Source: Hydractinia symbiolongicarpus
Lineage: Eukaryota; Cnidaria; Hydrozoa; Anthoathecata; Hydractiniidae
DNA: 64,000 bases
Direction of reading: 5' to 3'
Assembly (NCBI RefSeq): GCF_029227915.1
Contig: NC_079888.1
Coordinates: 12,197,001 to 12,261,000, forward strand
In this document: positions 44,648-57,400 of the stretch, piece by piece
How the letters are laid out: each line of letters opens with the position of its first letter
Position numbering within the stretch: position 1 is the first letter of the stretch
Notes under the pieces: model-generated
What the model was told of the DNA's origin: nothing
The model's database searches: none
Seen by the model: the letters and a program-made list of their open reading frames with translations, nothing else
Made by a program: the position numbers and the translations under genes

Positions 44648-45361
44648 ATGCTGGTATGCACAAAGATTTCTTCTCTAAATATTTGCTATAAAAATGTACA
44701 GCATTTGTCGCAATGCTTAAAAGTTATTTCACCCAAATCAACTTTCACACTGCAGAGCAACAACGTGATGCTAAGAATTTATCCTATACAGCGTGCAATC
44801 AGCACGCTGTGTAGGATCAATTGTCCTGATCAGAGTTTTACAGTTGAGAACAATAAGCTGTCATCAGAGACGTGGAGCGTCATGTATAAGTGTCCGACAA
44901 TAAAATACATCAGGCTGATATCACGATTTAAAGTATATCAAATCCTGATAATGTGTGGCCTTTGTTACCCGTTATATGGTTGGTATATGGAGAATTTAAT
45001 CAGTAAGACAGCATTTTTTTCAGCAATTGGAGGTTGTGCGGGAACTAGTGTAGTTTTTTTAATATTCAGTTATTTCTCAACAAAAGTTATCGGTCAGATG
45101 AATATTAACAATACTAAGACTGCAATTAGACTGTCTACGCTAAATTTTTATGGCTCGAGAATTGAAAATACATATGAATGCTCGCATTTGATACCGTGGA
45201 ATGATGAGTCATCAGAAGGAAATTTGAAGAATATCTTTCAACGTTTGTATATTGAAGACAAAAATGGCAAGCGCTGGAATTATATTTACTCACTTAGGCA
45301 TGGAAAATTGTACAATAAGGAACTATTTTGTAATGTGTTAGGCATACCATTGGACCGGTAG
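44648..45361 (+). CDS. TMEM186: Transmembrane protein 186, mitochondrial
   Basis: A single uninterrupted frame of 237 codons. The first 60 or so residues are basic and Ser-rich with few acids, as for a mitochondrial targeting sequence. The conserved family part starts at about residue 78 with WSVMYKCPTIKYIRLISRFKVYQ, aligning with the human WTLIYRFPAIRYVRAFSRLK region. Two membrane helices follow (about 97-117 and 121-143), then TKTAIRLSTLNFYGSR, which matches the human QTTLKVSHLTFWGHR region. The C-terminal end is soluble and family-like. TMEM186 is an inner-membrane protein of the MCIA complex that helps assemble complex I. A single coding exon agrees with the simple structure known in vertebrates. 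Similarity is modest but continuous. Confidence 0.85.
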   Translation: MLVCTKISSLNICYKNVQHLSQCLKVISPKSTFTLQSNNVMLRIYPIQRAISTLCRINCPDQSFTVENNKLSSETWSVMYKCPTIKYIRLISRFKVYQILIMCGLCYPLYGWYMENLISKTAFFSAIGGCAGTSVVFLIFSYFSTKVIGQMNINNTKTAIRLSTLNFYGSRIENTYECSHLIPWNDESSEGNLKNIFQRLYIEDKNGKRWNYIYSLRHGKLYNKELFCNVLGIPLDR

Positions 45362-46303
45362 TGATATAATACGAGAAGAATGTATGTCGAAATGTTTTTG
45401 TTTATGTAAATTTTACAGATAGCGGTGGTTAAGGGTGCAAATATCTTTTAACCTTCACTCTCTTAAACCATACTTTTCTATTTTTTTTTTTTTTTCATTT
45501 TCAAGGTAAAGTTTTCTCTAAATTTGTCAGGTGTTGTGGGCTATTGTGGTTTATATCTGAATTCAGCATTCCGTTATAATGTTTTTAGTTTTGCACGTGT
45601 TCTCTGTGTATCTCAATCTTGTCGTATAATTGGCACTGCACTGTGGTCAGACATATTGAAGTAAAATCTGCTTAAACATTGGTTTTTTGTAATTGTAAAT
45701 ACAATTTTTAAAAATTTACGAGGACAAAATTCCCTAATAGTGTGGAAAATATAAAATCGGCAGAGCTGTGCTTTTATGTTAGTTAGGAAGGTTGTGAATT
45801 AATCTGCAGTAAGAATCTCGAAAGATTAAACATTGGTCATATTTGTTAGAGGGATAATAAATGTATGATCACTCATATTTTTATAACCATTGGCTCAAAA
45901 TACAGGAATAGTAGAGTGTACTCTAGCATATATTCCCATTCCAATGGTTGAAGTTTTCAAACATAGCACGAAAACTACAGTAAGGGTTGTTTACAAATGT
46001 ATGTCAGGTCATATCTGCAACTTTGTACCAGTGATAAGACTAAGATTAATTAGGATTTCTGTGAAGATTTCATCTCTTTAGCTTTTCTGCTTCTGAGATT
46101 AATACCATGTTTATTGACAGAAATATAAAGTTATGAGCTCATGTGCATTTTCTTAACCCGACAGGAATGCATATATTTTGTAGAAGTTTTTTTTAAGCAT
46201 GTTAAAACTAAGTTAAAAAATAAGATAATAAAAAAACGCTCATCGTAGCTGAACGCACAGTATTTTAAGTACATTAGTCATATTGTATGTGTAGAAAAAT
46301 TAA
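45362..46303. other. TMEM186 3' flank and SEPHS2 upstream region
   Basis: AT-rich, no gene seen; the open frame at 45890-46081 has no recognisable content. The SEPHS2 promoter is expected near the right end. Confidence 0.45.
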
Positions 46304-49300
46304 ATGGCAAGTGAAGGAAAAAACTTTCAACCTGAAGATTATGGACTTGATAAGTCGTTCAGGTTTACAAGCTACACCAAGTTAAAAGGATGAGGTTGCA
46401 AGGTCCCTCAACAGGTGTGTGCAGTTAATTTCGCAACTATTGTAACCACAAGATTTTGAATAGAATTAATTTATTTTCGAACAACTAGTTCATCTTTAAA
46501 AGGATAGAAAGAAGTGCAGAAAACAATTTCTAATTTCTAACACTCAGGTGTCGGAATACTAAATTTTACAAAATTGCCTAAAATTTTCACCACAATGTAT
46601 CTTTTGCATTGTGTGTTCAAGCTAATCTCAGTTGGAAATTAACTAAATATTTAGGAAATGTGTAGCTTCTCATTTTCTTTGATTCCAGGAGTTGCTCAAC
46701 TTGTTGCAGGGACTGAAACGTGACGAAACTGACGAGAATTCGGAATTTAGTTTTCTTGGTGTTGGTTTGGACTCTTGTGTCTTACCAACTCGACACAAAG
46801 ACATCAGACTGGTGCAAACAACAGATTTTTTTTATCCTCTAGTCGATGACCCATACATGCAGGGCAAAATTGCCTGCGCCAACGTTCTAAGCGACTTGTA
46901 TGCAACTGGCGTATACGAGTGCGATAATATGTTGATGCTGTTAGGAGTAAGTACACAACTTCAACTAAAGGAACGTGAAGTAGTCACCAAGCTTGTTATT
47001 AAAGGTTTCAATGATTTGGCAAAGGAGGCTGGCACTAGTATAAATGGTGGACAAACTGTCTTAAATCCCTGGTTTATTGTAGGAGGTGTGGCTTCCAGTG
47101 TAGTGAAAGATGATGAATACATCAGGTTAGTGCATTGACATTGCTGCTACTGTTATGGTTTTGTTAAATAAACTAACCATCACTAACTTAGTGGTGTTTT
47201 ATAAGTATGTGAGACAATATTCGTGTATAGTTTTCGTCGCGTCGTAATGCTTTTCGTTGTGTCGTATCTTTATTTGTAGCGTGGTTTTTTTTTCGACTAG
47301 TAATACACAATATATATGTTTTTCTAGTTATAAATAGAATGTTATTTGTATTATCTAGCTAGCTAAATCTCTCCACTAAACTCTTTGTATAAAACTAACC
47401 ACATAAACACATAAACATAAATTATTACATAGACTTACACAGCGCAATTTTTATTCATAATCACATGGAAAACTAACTCTGTGTTAATTATCAATTTCTA
47501 AGTTTTGTGTCTTTCTAATTTTTTTTTAATGTTAGTTGACTTGAAGTTTTTGTAAGTGCTACTGTGTAAAAAAAGCATAAATATTTTAACACGAAATAAA
47601 ATACGCCACAAAGCAAAATACAGCGCACAACGGACGCTCATTCTACCGATAAGGCGCATTTTGAAATTACGAACACGGTCACAACCTCAACAGTTAGTAA
47701 ATTCACACAACCAAGAAAGATAGGACACGCCAAAGACTATACACGAATATTGTCCTACAAATAACTCCATATAGAAGAATATAGAAGCATTGTGGCCTTG
47801 TTTACTATAAATTTAGGTTAAGTTTCTAAATTTGATGAATTTCTGTGATTTTTCTCATTTTTTCAATTTTTTGGTACGTAAAAATTTATTTGAAGGCATA
47901 TCTTTGATAAATTAATTTTGTGTGGTATGTTTTTGCTTAAGAACAGAGTTTTTTCTATGCAAGTAAATAGTTAAATAATATTTTTCATGCGAATTTATCT
48001 CAACTGTGTCGTGTTGACAGTTGCTTCAATGAGAACTTTTGGGTGGGCTTTTTGCTTTGTGAATGATGTGAAAATTATTTGGTTGGATGGGATTGTGCGT
48101 ATTTTCTACAGCACATGTGCATGGCTTTTTGTGTCGAATGTATTATCTTCATGCTTAGGCCAGACGGTGCAGAGGAGGGCGATGTTATAGTCCTAACAAA
48201 ACCATTAGGTACACAAATTGCAGTCAATGCACATCAATGGATAGAACAGGTATTTTTTAGTTTATTTGTTTTTCGGTCGTTTATTTTTGTTAACACTATT
48301 AACATTTTGCTCCTTATGCAGCAATTTATAGCATTTATTACAGTTGGTTTTAGCTTGGAGATAAGCCTGTCAAATATTTTTAAGTTCTTTGGATTTGTAT
48401 AATGATATTTGGGTTTGGTATTGCTAGCTGCAAGTTCAAAATAGATGCTATCTCTATGTTGACAGTATTGTTTGTTTTACCTAACTTTTTCCTGATCTGA
48501 TAATATATGTAAAATATTTTTTATAATGTAGCCTGAACAGTGGCAAAAATTTCGAGACATCACAACAATAGCACAAGTTGAAAAGGCTTATCAGGACGCC
48601 ATGTTTTCTATGGCCAAACTTAACAAGAATGCAGCAATGTTGATGCACAAATTCAATGCGCATGCTGCAACTGACGTTACTGGGTTTGGAATACTTGGTC
48701 ATGCAAAAAATCTTGTTGAAAGTCAAAAAAACGATGTGTGCTTTCATATTCATACATTGCCAATTATAGCGAATATGGCCAAAGTTTATAAAGCGTGTGG
48801 CATTAATTTCAAGCTGCTCGATGGTTACTCTGCTGAAACTTCAGGTATTTATTTCGAATGGTATTCCGCTGTACCGCTACGTTTGTCGGAAAATGTTTTT
48901 AAACAAATGTGAGAAATAAAGAAATCAATCAGCTTTTTTGTAAAATAAAATAATCATAAATGTGAGGGGTTTTTTAACTTTGTCGCAGCGTGGAACCCAC
49001 TTATCCTTTTGAGACATTGTTTATGCGTCCCTAAAATTGTGAAAAATGTGGAGTTTTCCCTATGTTGTGTTGTTTCTGTTGCGAACATTAAATAACTTTC
49101 TCACTAATTATAAGGAATTTATGCGTGCCTGTTAAAAGGCGCTCCATGTGACATTAAGAAAGATAACACTTACAGGTGATCAAATCTTTAGACTGTTATA
49201 AATTAGTCAACATTGCATGTTGTTTTTACTTAATTGGATTTGTAAAGACTTTAAAATTTGTCAGTGTCTAAATTTCCCAAAGACTGTTACTCTTTCATGG

Positions 49301-50129
49301 AAACAGAAAAGTCGTGTCTTATGAGGTTGTCCGTTCTTTGATGAGAATTATTATTGGACTTGAAACAGGTTTTTTGTTGGATAAGTTAGCATTGTACGTG
49401 TAGGCAAAAAGTTTGTAAACAATTTGCAGACAATTGCTTAAACTGTCAGAACACGAACTCTGGTTTCCAAACAGTTTGTTGTATCTGTGAGATTTTGTTC
49501 TATCATTGTAAGGGAGATGTGGCCTTTTTGGTTGATGGTCAGATTATTGGAGGTGTCTGGTTTTGTACAGAAACAGAACAAGTTGACCCAACTACCCCCA
49601 TCTTATCACAGATACCAGTGAACAAACATCTTTCCAGATGCCTTTATGTCTTTCGTCTCCTACTCTCTAAGTTTAAAGAAAATTGTTGAAATGCCACGAG
49701 AATATACATTTATAGTTTGCGGTAATACTTCCTTTTTAGTCATTTGAGCATACGCCGGTAAAATTACAGTGTTTTTTAAAAAACTAGACGTTGTAAACTT
49801 TGTCAAATGTCCGTTTTGTTATGCTTTGCTCGATTAAAAACCTAATTTTTTTTATCTCACTTTTCTCCTGTATTGTTCTGGGTTTTTTGTGTACCTGCCC
49901 TCTGTAGTGTTGGATTCACAATATCCTTTATCCTTATTCCTAGAATATTTATGACACCATCTTTTTTTTGTCAGGTGGACTCTTTGTATGTTTATCCAAA
50001 GAAAATGCCATCAAGTTCTGCGAGGAGTTGCAAGAACTAGATGGCCATCCTGCGTGGATTATTGGAGATGTTGTAAAAGGATTAAAAACTGCCAAGATTT
50101 CAGAGGATTACAAAATATTGGAAGTATAA
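46304..50129 (+). CDS. SEPHS2: Selenophosphate synthetase 2, a selenoprotein with in-frame TGA
   Basis: Coding exons: 46304-46414, 46689-47125, 48159-48249, 48532-48844 and 49975-50129, with consistent phases; 1,107 nt and 368 residues. The first exon reads ...TKLKG-TGA-GCKVPQQ: the TGA at 46391-46393 (codon 30) stands where SPS2 proteins have catalytic Sec or Cys, and Lys33 is the conserved partner. Downstream, [57 protein letters not shown] and [11 protein letters not shown] are near-identical to animal SPS. The enzyme makes selenophosphate from selenide and ATP, the selenium donor for selenocysteine synthesis. Because it needs Sec itself, it is normally autoregulated by selenium. A SECIS element must be in the 3' UTR, but I could not identify one by eye. 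AATAAA words occur near 50150, 50663 and 51324. Confidence 0.93.
46391..46393 (+). promoter_or_regulatory. Selenocysteine recoding codon (TGA)
   Basis: This TGA lies in frame between KLKG and GCKVPQ, the exact place of Sec in SPS2. Read as a stop, it would leave a 29-residue peptide, although four further conserved exons follow in phase. Recoding therefore follows from the family and the preserved downstream frame. Confidence 0.9.
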
Positions 50130-51463
50130 AGAGTATATGAAGTTAGATATAAAATAAATTTCTTTTGAATATATTTTTTTATGGAGTGGGATAACAAAAA
50201 TTATCTGTACGTTTTCTTCTGTATTATCTTTTTTTCCCTTTTCTGGTGGAGCAATGTCAACATGTGACCAAATTTACTACTAATTTTTTTCGAGAAGTCT
50301 GTTTACATAAAAAATTATTTGTGTCACTTTTTTTAAGAAGTCACTTAACGCTCACATCAACGCCCTGTGTGTTTATTATAACATCAATTTTTTTATTTAA
50401 GCATTTTAAGGAAGCGTTATTTGAATTTGAGCCAAGATTTTTTTCTAGAACGTGGTATTGACGCCCAAATATGTTTAACTAAGAACATTAGACGATTTCT
50501 TTTTTTTCGACAAAAATGGAAGATAAGATATTCCTCTTTTTCATTGCTATGGCGTTCATTTAAGAAGGGTTAAGATAGTTGATTTCTAAGGTTTTTCCTT
50601 CTGCTTTATTTACCAGGGCGTTTATTTTTTCGTGGGCGTTTATGGAGGGTTTTGCAATATTCAATAAAATGTATTTACGTTATCGAAAATAATGTTTTAG
50701 TTTGATTTCTAAACAAGGTAAATGGAACAATTTTTCAACTGGTTTTTCTAGCTGCTTAATGGCAGAACACGTTTTTTATTAATATAATGTTAATGTTGTG
50801 TATATCTTTTAAATTTTAATTTTCACTTTAACGTTAGATACAGTTTGAGCTGCTGTGTTTTTTCATGTAAAAGTCAATCCAGTAACTTGTCATATTTCTT
50901 TCACTTGAAGTCAATTTTGAAATCACGAATTGTGACTGAATTGTACTGATGTTGTTTTTACGAAAGAATGCTTGCTGGTTATTCTATGTTTTTTGTGTTT
51001 TTTTTCAGATTTTTTTTCTTCATCATATTTACAAGTAATTTGTTTGAGAAGTAATTTCATCTTCTTCATTTGCTATTTTTTGTCAGTACCGGTAATTATT
51101 TTGCCCTAATGGCATACCTGTTCTATATTAGTATTGTCATTTGGGAGTTTTAAACATTAAAGTGTTAAAGTAAGTTTTCTGTAAACTAAAACTTTTCATG
51201 TAGATTGTATATGATGACCAAATTCAACCCAATATTTAAAAAAACGGCTGCGGAATGTCTCTCCTTAATAATTCTATATATTATTTAAGACATTGTTTTG
51301 ACATTGTTTTGATTCTATGTAGGCCAATAAACTAAAAGATGGGCGCCTGTTTTCAGATAGGCACCTGTTTTCTACACTTTTTAGCGTCAAATGTTTGTTT
51401 TTTACAACATTTTAGAATATACATCTGAAATATTTTTGGCAAAGTTAGTATCACTTCGTCATA
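50130..51463. other. SEPHS2 3' UTR and upstream region of DALRD3
   Basis: No gene. A SECIS is expected here. The ATGA words at about 50137 and 51208 were examined, but neither has a convincing opposite GA arm at the right distance. Poly(A) signal candidates are near 50663 and 51324. Confidence 0.4.
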
Positions 51464-54400
51464 ATGTGCGATTTTCAACACGGTTTGTTTATACTTCAAG
51501 AAATTCAGAAGCAAACGTATATGCAACTGAATAAAGAAAATATCCAAGTTCGCGCTAACACTATAGAATGTGGTCACGATACAGGAAGTGATGTGTTTGC
51601 AGGCTTTGTTCTAAAAAAGAAACTTTCGAGTGAAAGCGATCTTGGGTTTTCTCTGAAGGCGTTAAACTATGGTTGTGCAGAGAAAAATGAGGTTACTTTT
51701 GTATATCTGTCTGTCTATCTGTTTGTCTGCTTGTCTGTCTGTCTATCTGTCTAGTAAATTTGATATACGCCACACATTAACACTGCATGTTTCTAATGAT
51801 GTACCATTCACTAGTGTTAGTTCCTAAAACCCTTTTAAATTTGTGACACTATTTATTTTGATTTTTGCTTCACATGTCTTATCAAAGGACAGCAGTGTGG
51901 TGTTTGAGACTTGAATGCTTTGAAAGGTGGAGTTTAAACATTTCTAAGAAAGGAGGAAAAGTAAGGAAAAAAGGAAAGGATTTTGGAAAAAAGGGTAGGG
52001 GGGTCAAACTATGTTTTTTGATTCCGAACTATGAATTTTTTTAATATTGTATCGTATTGGTTAAAGTTCATCTGTCGCAAAAAAAGCAAGGTCGTTTCAC
52101 ATTAAAGAGCCTTGAAAGTTTAAGTATTCTAGGTTGATTGCAAAATGCAATTTCAAAATGTATTTTTGCATCTGTTTGATGTATATGATATATTGACCGC
52201 TAGGGACATCCTACGCTATCAGTAAACAATAAATGCAAAGGTTGAGGTTAGACCTAACAGGAAGGGAAGGGTAAATTGCTGTCTCATCGTCTCTATTTAG
52301 TTACACATGCATATTTGCAACATGGTGATTTTCTTCAATCGTTTTCTAGGTTGCATACATCCCGTTCATCGAAAATTTAAAACTAAATACTTCAAAAACT
52401 GTTGTACACGTGTCACTGAATCACAAAGCTGTGTTAACAACTTTTATGCGAGGGGTGTTTCAAAGCAACGCACTCGCAGAAGAAACAAAACCGAACTCAA
52501 AGAAAAAAGATATGACGTTGTTGTGTCATGTAGGAGGTGCCTTGAACAACATTACAAATAGAAGAATTTTTCTTACCGCTTTTGTTTATAAAAGAATGCT
52601 TCAGAAAGAGTAATTTATTCAATTTCGATTTTTATAATTTTTGTAAATCTTATTAATGTGTTTACGTGATTTGACTTGGTGTGTAAATATAAAAGCTGTT
52701 TACACCTCACATGGGCGTGAGTTTAATATAAAAGCTGTTTACACCTCACATGGGCGTGAGTTTAATATAAAAGCTGTTTACACCTCACATGGGCGTGAGT
52801 TTAATATAAAAGCTGTATACACCTCACATGGGCGTGAGTTTAATATAAAAGCTGTATACACCTCACATGGGCGTGAGTTTAATATAAAAGCTGTATACAC
52901 CTCACATGGGCGTGAGTTTAATATAAAAGCTGTATACACCTCACATGGGCGTGAGTTTAATATAAAAGCTGTATACACCTCACATGGGCGTGAGTTTAAT
53001 ATAAAAGCTGTTTACACCTCACATGGGCGTGAGTTTAATATAAAAGCTGTTTACACCTCACATGGGCGTGAGTTTAATATAAAAGCTGTATACACCTCAC
53101 ATGGGCGTGAGTTTAATATAAAAGCTGTATACACCTCACATGGGCGTGAGTTTAATATAAAAGCTGTATACACCTCACATGGGCGTGAGTTTAATATAAA
53201 AGCTGTATACACCTCACATGGGCGTGAGTTTAATATAAAAGCTGTATACACCTCACATGGGCGTGAGTTTAATATAAAAGCTGTATACACCTCACATGGG
53301 CGTGAGTTTAAGAACTTAAAGTAGGACTAAAAGTCCTGAATCTTTTTAGAAAAAAGTTTTGTCCTAACATGGACTTCCCTGGAATTTAGGACTCATCTTT
53401 CAATCGTAGTAATGCACTGACTATCGCACCCTCTTTATAATGCTCACCAAACGCAAACAATACAGTTCAATAGGATGTAAAAATATGTCAAGTGTTGTAT
53501 CAGAACAATAATAGACTGACTTTTTGTTTTATGAATAAATGTGCTCTGTTATATAGTCCTTTATGTTTATATTGTTTAAACAGAAATGTTTTTGATCAGA
53601 TTGACTTGGATAAATAAGCCAAATGGGTAGTCATATTTGTCTCTGTTATTTTATGTTTCAGTTACAACTGTAATATTTACAGTACGTCTGGAGATGGTTG
53701 CACACTTGTGAGTGACGCCATACAACAAACAATAGACAATATAGTCGCAGTTAATGCAGAAACAAGCAATGATGTATGCGACAGTGTCAACTTGAAAATA
53801 ATAGAAAAATTAAAGCAATGTATTTATACAAACCAAGCCCAAGGGAAAAGAATATGTTTTGATGCCAGAATGTGCATTGCAACATTGCACAGCAACAGAG
53901 GTAAAAGGCTCGTCTTCTTTTATTCTAGTTTTTTGTTTGATGTCCAGTGGTTAATGTGATGAATGATTTTGCACCTTGGCATTTCGCCCGAGCATTCATA
54001 CTCCTTTGCCTGTTCCCCATTATTGTCCTGCAGCCATGTTACGCTGAAAACATTGGTAATGGAGGGGGGGGGGGTGGCTGAATGTTACTTGTTACTGGTA
54101 AGTTATCTGCTATGGTGTTTTTAATGGTTTCCCATTTTTTTTTACCTTGTTTAGCCAGAATAATAAAAAAGCAAATTCTCTTTCACATGTACTGCATTAT
54201 TATGTAGATGGGTTTTAGCTGCAGACTCTCTTTGCTGCTTTAACATAAAACATTTGAGCCAGATCGCTTAAACCATACTTCAGTCAATGCAAAATATTAA
54301 ATATAGCCATTTATCAAGCATTCTCCTGTTTGTTTACATTTGGTGCAGCTTTGAAGTATTGCCTTAAGTTTTTCGTCGTCACGATTTTTAAAATCGATAA

Positions 54401-57400
54401 TGGTTGACTGCACGAGTTCTAAGCACTTTGTGTAATGGAGTTATTTTTTTATGCAATTTCTTTTCTAAGGAAAACTACTTAGGCTATAATAACATGACAC
54501 AGTGTGATTTTATTAATAGGTAATGTAGTTCAGATAGAGGTAAGGATTAGGGGGGTGACTAGAAGGTCCTCGTTTTTCTAGAGAATTAAATCTCTGGAAT
54601 CTAATCTCCTGTCTCACCGGAATGAACTTATTAATATTCTTCCAATTAGGTACATATTTGCAAGAAATTGACACAATTGAAGGTACGCATATTTTACTTT
54701 TTCATTTACTTTGACCTGTTATTTTTCGTAGCATTTATCTTTTATTCTGATATGTTATTATTAGACACACTATTATCATTCATCGTTCATTGTTTCAATT
54801 TCAGTTTCCCTTTAAATACTTAGTAATGCATGTTCTTAGCATCCACCGACTTTCTCTGTGAATGATCTCAGGGAGATGAAGTGGGAGAGAGCTTTTCCAT
54901 CTCCGCACTTTTAAACGATGGAATTGAATAGCCACCAGTTGTCTAATTTTTTATGAGCAACAGGGAGAGAAATGAGGTCTAAATCTCCTTTCCCTGACTG
55001 TTCAAATCATTTTGTTATTCTTACTTCTTACTTTTAGAGGTTTTGTATTGTTAACTAGTCACGTTTCAACACGGTCTTTGGCACAGTGTATAAATATTTT
55101 ATAATTATATTCATCTTAACGAAAATCATAAAATATACGCTGATGTACTGGGTTACTTAGTTGTGCTTTCAGCAAATTTCTTTTTTCTGTGCACCCATAG
55201 AAAGCGATATGAAACTGTTATTTCAGACCATACTCGATTCTTATAAGATATAAATTTTATCTAATAACACTTGTGCTGTATGTTGGGGATTGATTGGTTT
55301 TTAGTGGTCGACAAAAATGGCGAACCTACCGAAACTTTAAGTTACGCTGCCAGAATGAAGCCTGCAACAGAATTAAAGGTACACATTTGTTTGTGTGTAT
55401 GTTGTTGTCTGGCAAAGTAGGAGCGCTTTTCTGGACACAAAAATGTTTCGTCTATACGTAGTATCGATTTAAAGATATGGTAATGCTGTGTAAATACTGC
55501 GTTCCAGCCATAAATACGATAAAAACAAAAAAAAATGTATGCGTTGAAAAACACGATTGTAAAATGTAAATTGACTATTAAGAAGGTTTTAATTTAACCA
55601 ATCAAAGCCTTACTCCGAAATATATTCAAACATTATTTCCTTAAAGAAGGAACAAAAACTTTAAAAAATGAACTGAAATTGCTATGTTTGAAAAGTTATT
55701 TGTGCACATAAGAAACCAGCCTTAAAACTGGAATGTTATTTTGCTTTAAAAATCTACGTGAATTAGCATAGACACTCTGAATTCTGTAACGAATACGCTA
55801 ATATCTGATCGGCTAACAACTGTTCTGAAAATATACTATCCTTTCGCAAACAGTGTGATTTGTCTTCCTCACCTTTGTTTATATATCATATAGTCTGATC
55901 TTACGCTACATTTGACACCATATAAACAACTGTACAGATTGCAGTGTTCGTCTTTGCTGCTACAACATTCAACCACGCAAACAGTTAAACAGGTAATTTG
56001 CCTAAAACAATATTTCTCTACTATTCTTCTTCTCGTATGTTTTCTACATTCTAATATAATATATGGTCTACATTCTAATATATAATATATGGTTCTTTTC
56101 ACTTTTTTCTATAACCTAGTGCTATATGTAAATATAGCATTAGTCATATGCTTTAAATTATAAAATTAATTGTGTGGTTATTAGTTGAAAACATGTATGA
56201 TAAAATGCAAGTGGATATTGAGAATTTAATAATGATAACCGAAAGGAACTTGACTAAAAGTGTAATTATCACAATGAACGATCATCGCTAAAAAACTGAC
56301 ACATGTACTAAAAAATAATATATATTTAAAACTTTAACTGGCGAAATGTACTGCCAATATTATTCGGCGTTTCTTGAAAGACATTTAAAAATGACCACGC
56401 CTCCTCCCCCTTCTGTCAGCATTGTGTTTACTGTAAATAGGTCAGCGCCGAGTTGACTTTTACACAGTAAAAAGACTAAAAACTGACAAAGTTATGTCAT
56501 GTTTGTTGTTGAGGGATTGTAAGGCCTGCGTTTTTACTTAACATTTGTTTAGTACAATGTAATCTGTTAATGTTTTTGTTAGGTGTTCTGTTGTTGTGGA
56601 GGAGACACTTCAGCCGAGTCACATAATATTCATACTTTACTCAGGTAGGTTATGTTGAGAGCTTATATAACAGCAATCACACCCTTTTTTATATTTTTTG
56701 CAAAGAATCTTCAAAAACTCTTTGACTTTAATGTATTTTGTGATGAATTTCTTTTCCCTGGAGCTGATTTGAGCGAGTTACAGATTCCCTGCGTCTAATC
56801 TTTTATAATCGTCCATTAATGCCGACAGTTTCCACTGAAATCTATTAGTCAAAAGTCCTGCTTGTGTGTGTGGCGATCTTATTTTTGAATCATCGAGAAT
56901 GAACAATGATGGTACAGAGTTGGCAAAAATCTACTTGTAATAGGCTTATGTTCTTACTCTAGCGAACTTTAAATGTAGTGTCAGCCCGTTTGGAAGCATC
57001 TTCCGACTCCATATTAATAATGTAATGTTTTATAGGCACAGTCAAAATGGTAGAGCCAGCTATCAGGATCAATTCTCAACTGGCGGCTATAATTTCCTTT
57101 CCAAGGGGCGGCAGCATATACAGTTAACTCCCGGTAACTCGAACCTCCAAGAAACCGAGGAAAATAGTTCGACTTACGAATGTTCGAGTTAAATCGAATT
57201 TAGTCTGAAATGAGATTATAGTTCGAGTCAATGCGATCTTTTTAAGAGGTGAGGCAACAGTTATCGGAAAAAGGTCTTTGTCTGCAATCTTGGCGATGAA
57301 AAAGGTATGCAAGTCCCTTGTAAATTGAATTTTCTTTGACAGACAAAATTATTTTCTATATTACATCAGGAGTTAGTAAAAACTAAGAAAAAATTACTGG

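Noticed and set aside
45890-46081. Open frame before SEPHS2 as a separate gene
   Set aside because: Short, no recognisable motif, no splice partner, and an alternative (non-ATG) start.
51200-51260. SECIS element of SEPHS2 at the ATGATGACC word
   Set aside because: No complementary arm with a GA pair at the needed distance could be found.
52686-53309. CRISPR-like array
   Set aside because: There are no unique spacers; the units are directly adjacent and the locus is an intron of an animal gene.
52656-53324. 222-codon repetitive open frame on the + strand (and minus-strand counterparts)
   Set aside because: It is produced by the 39-bp minisatellite, whose unit is a multiple of three; it has no start context, lies in a DALRD3 intron, and both strands are open.
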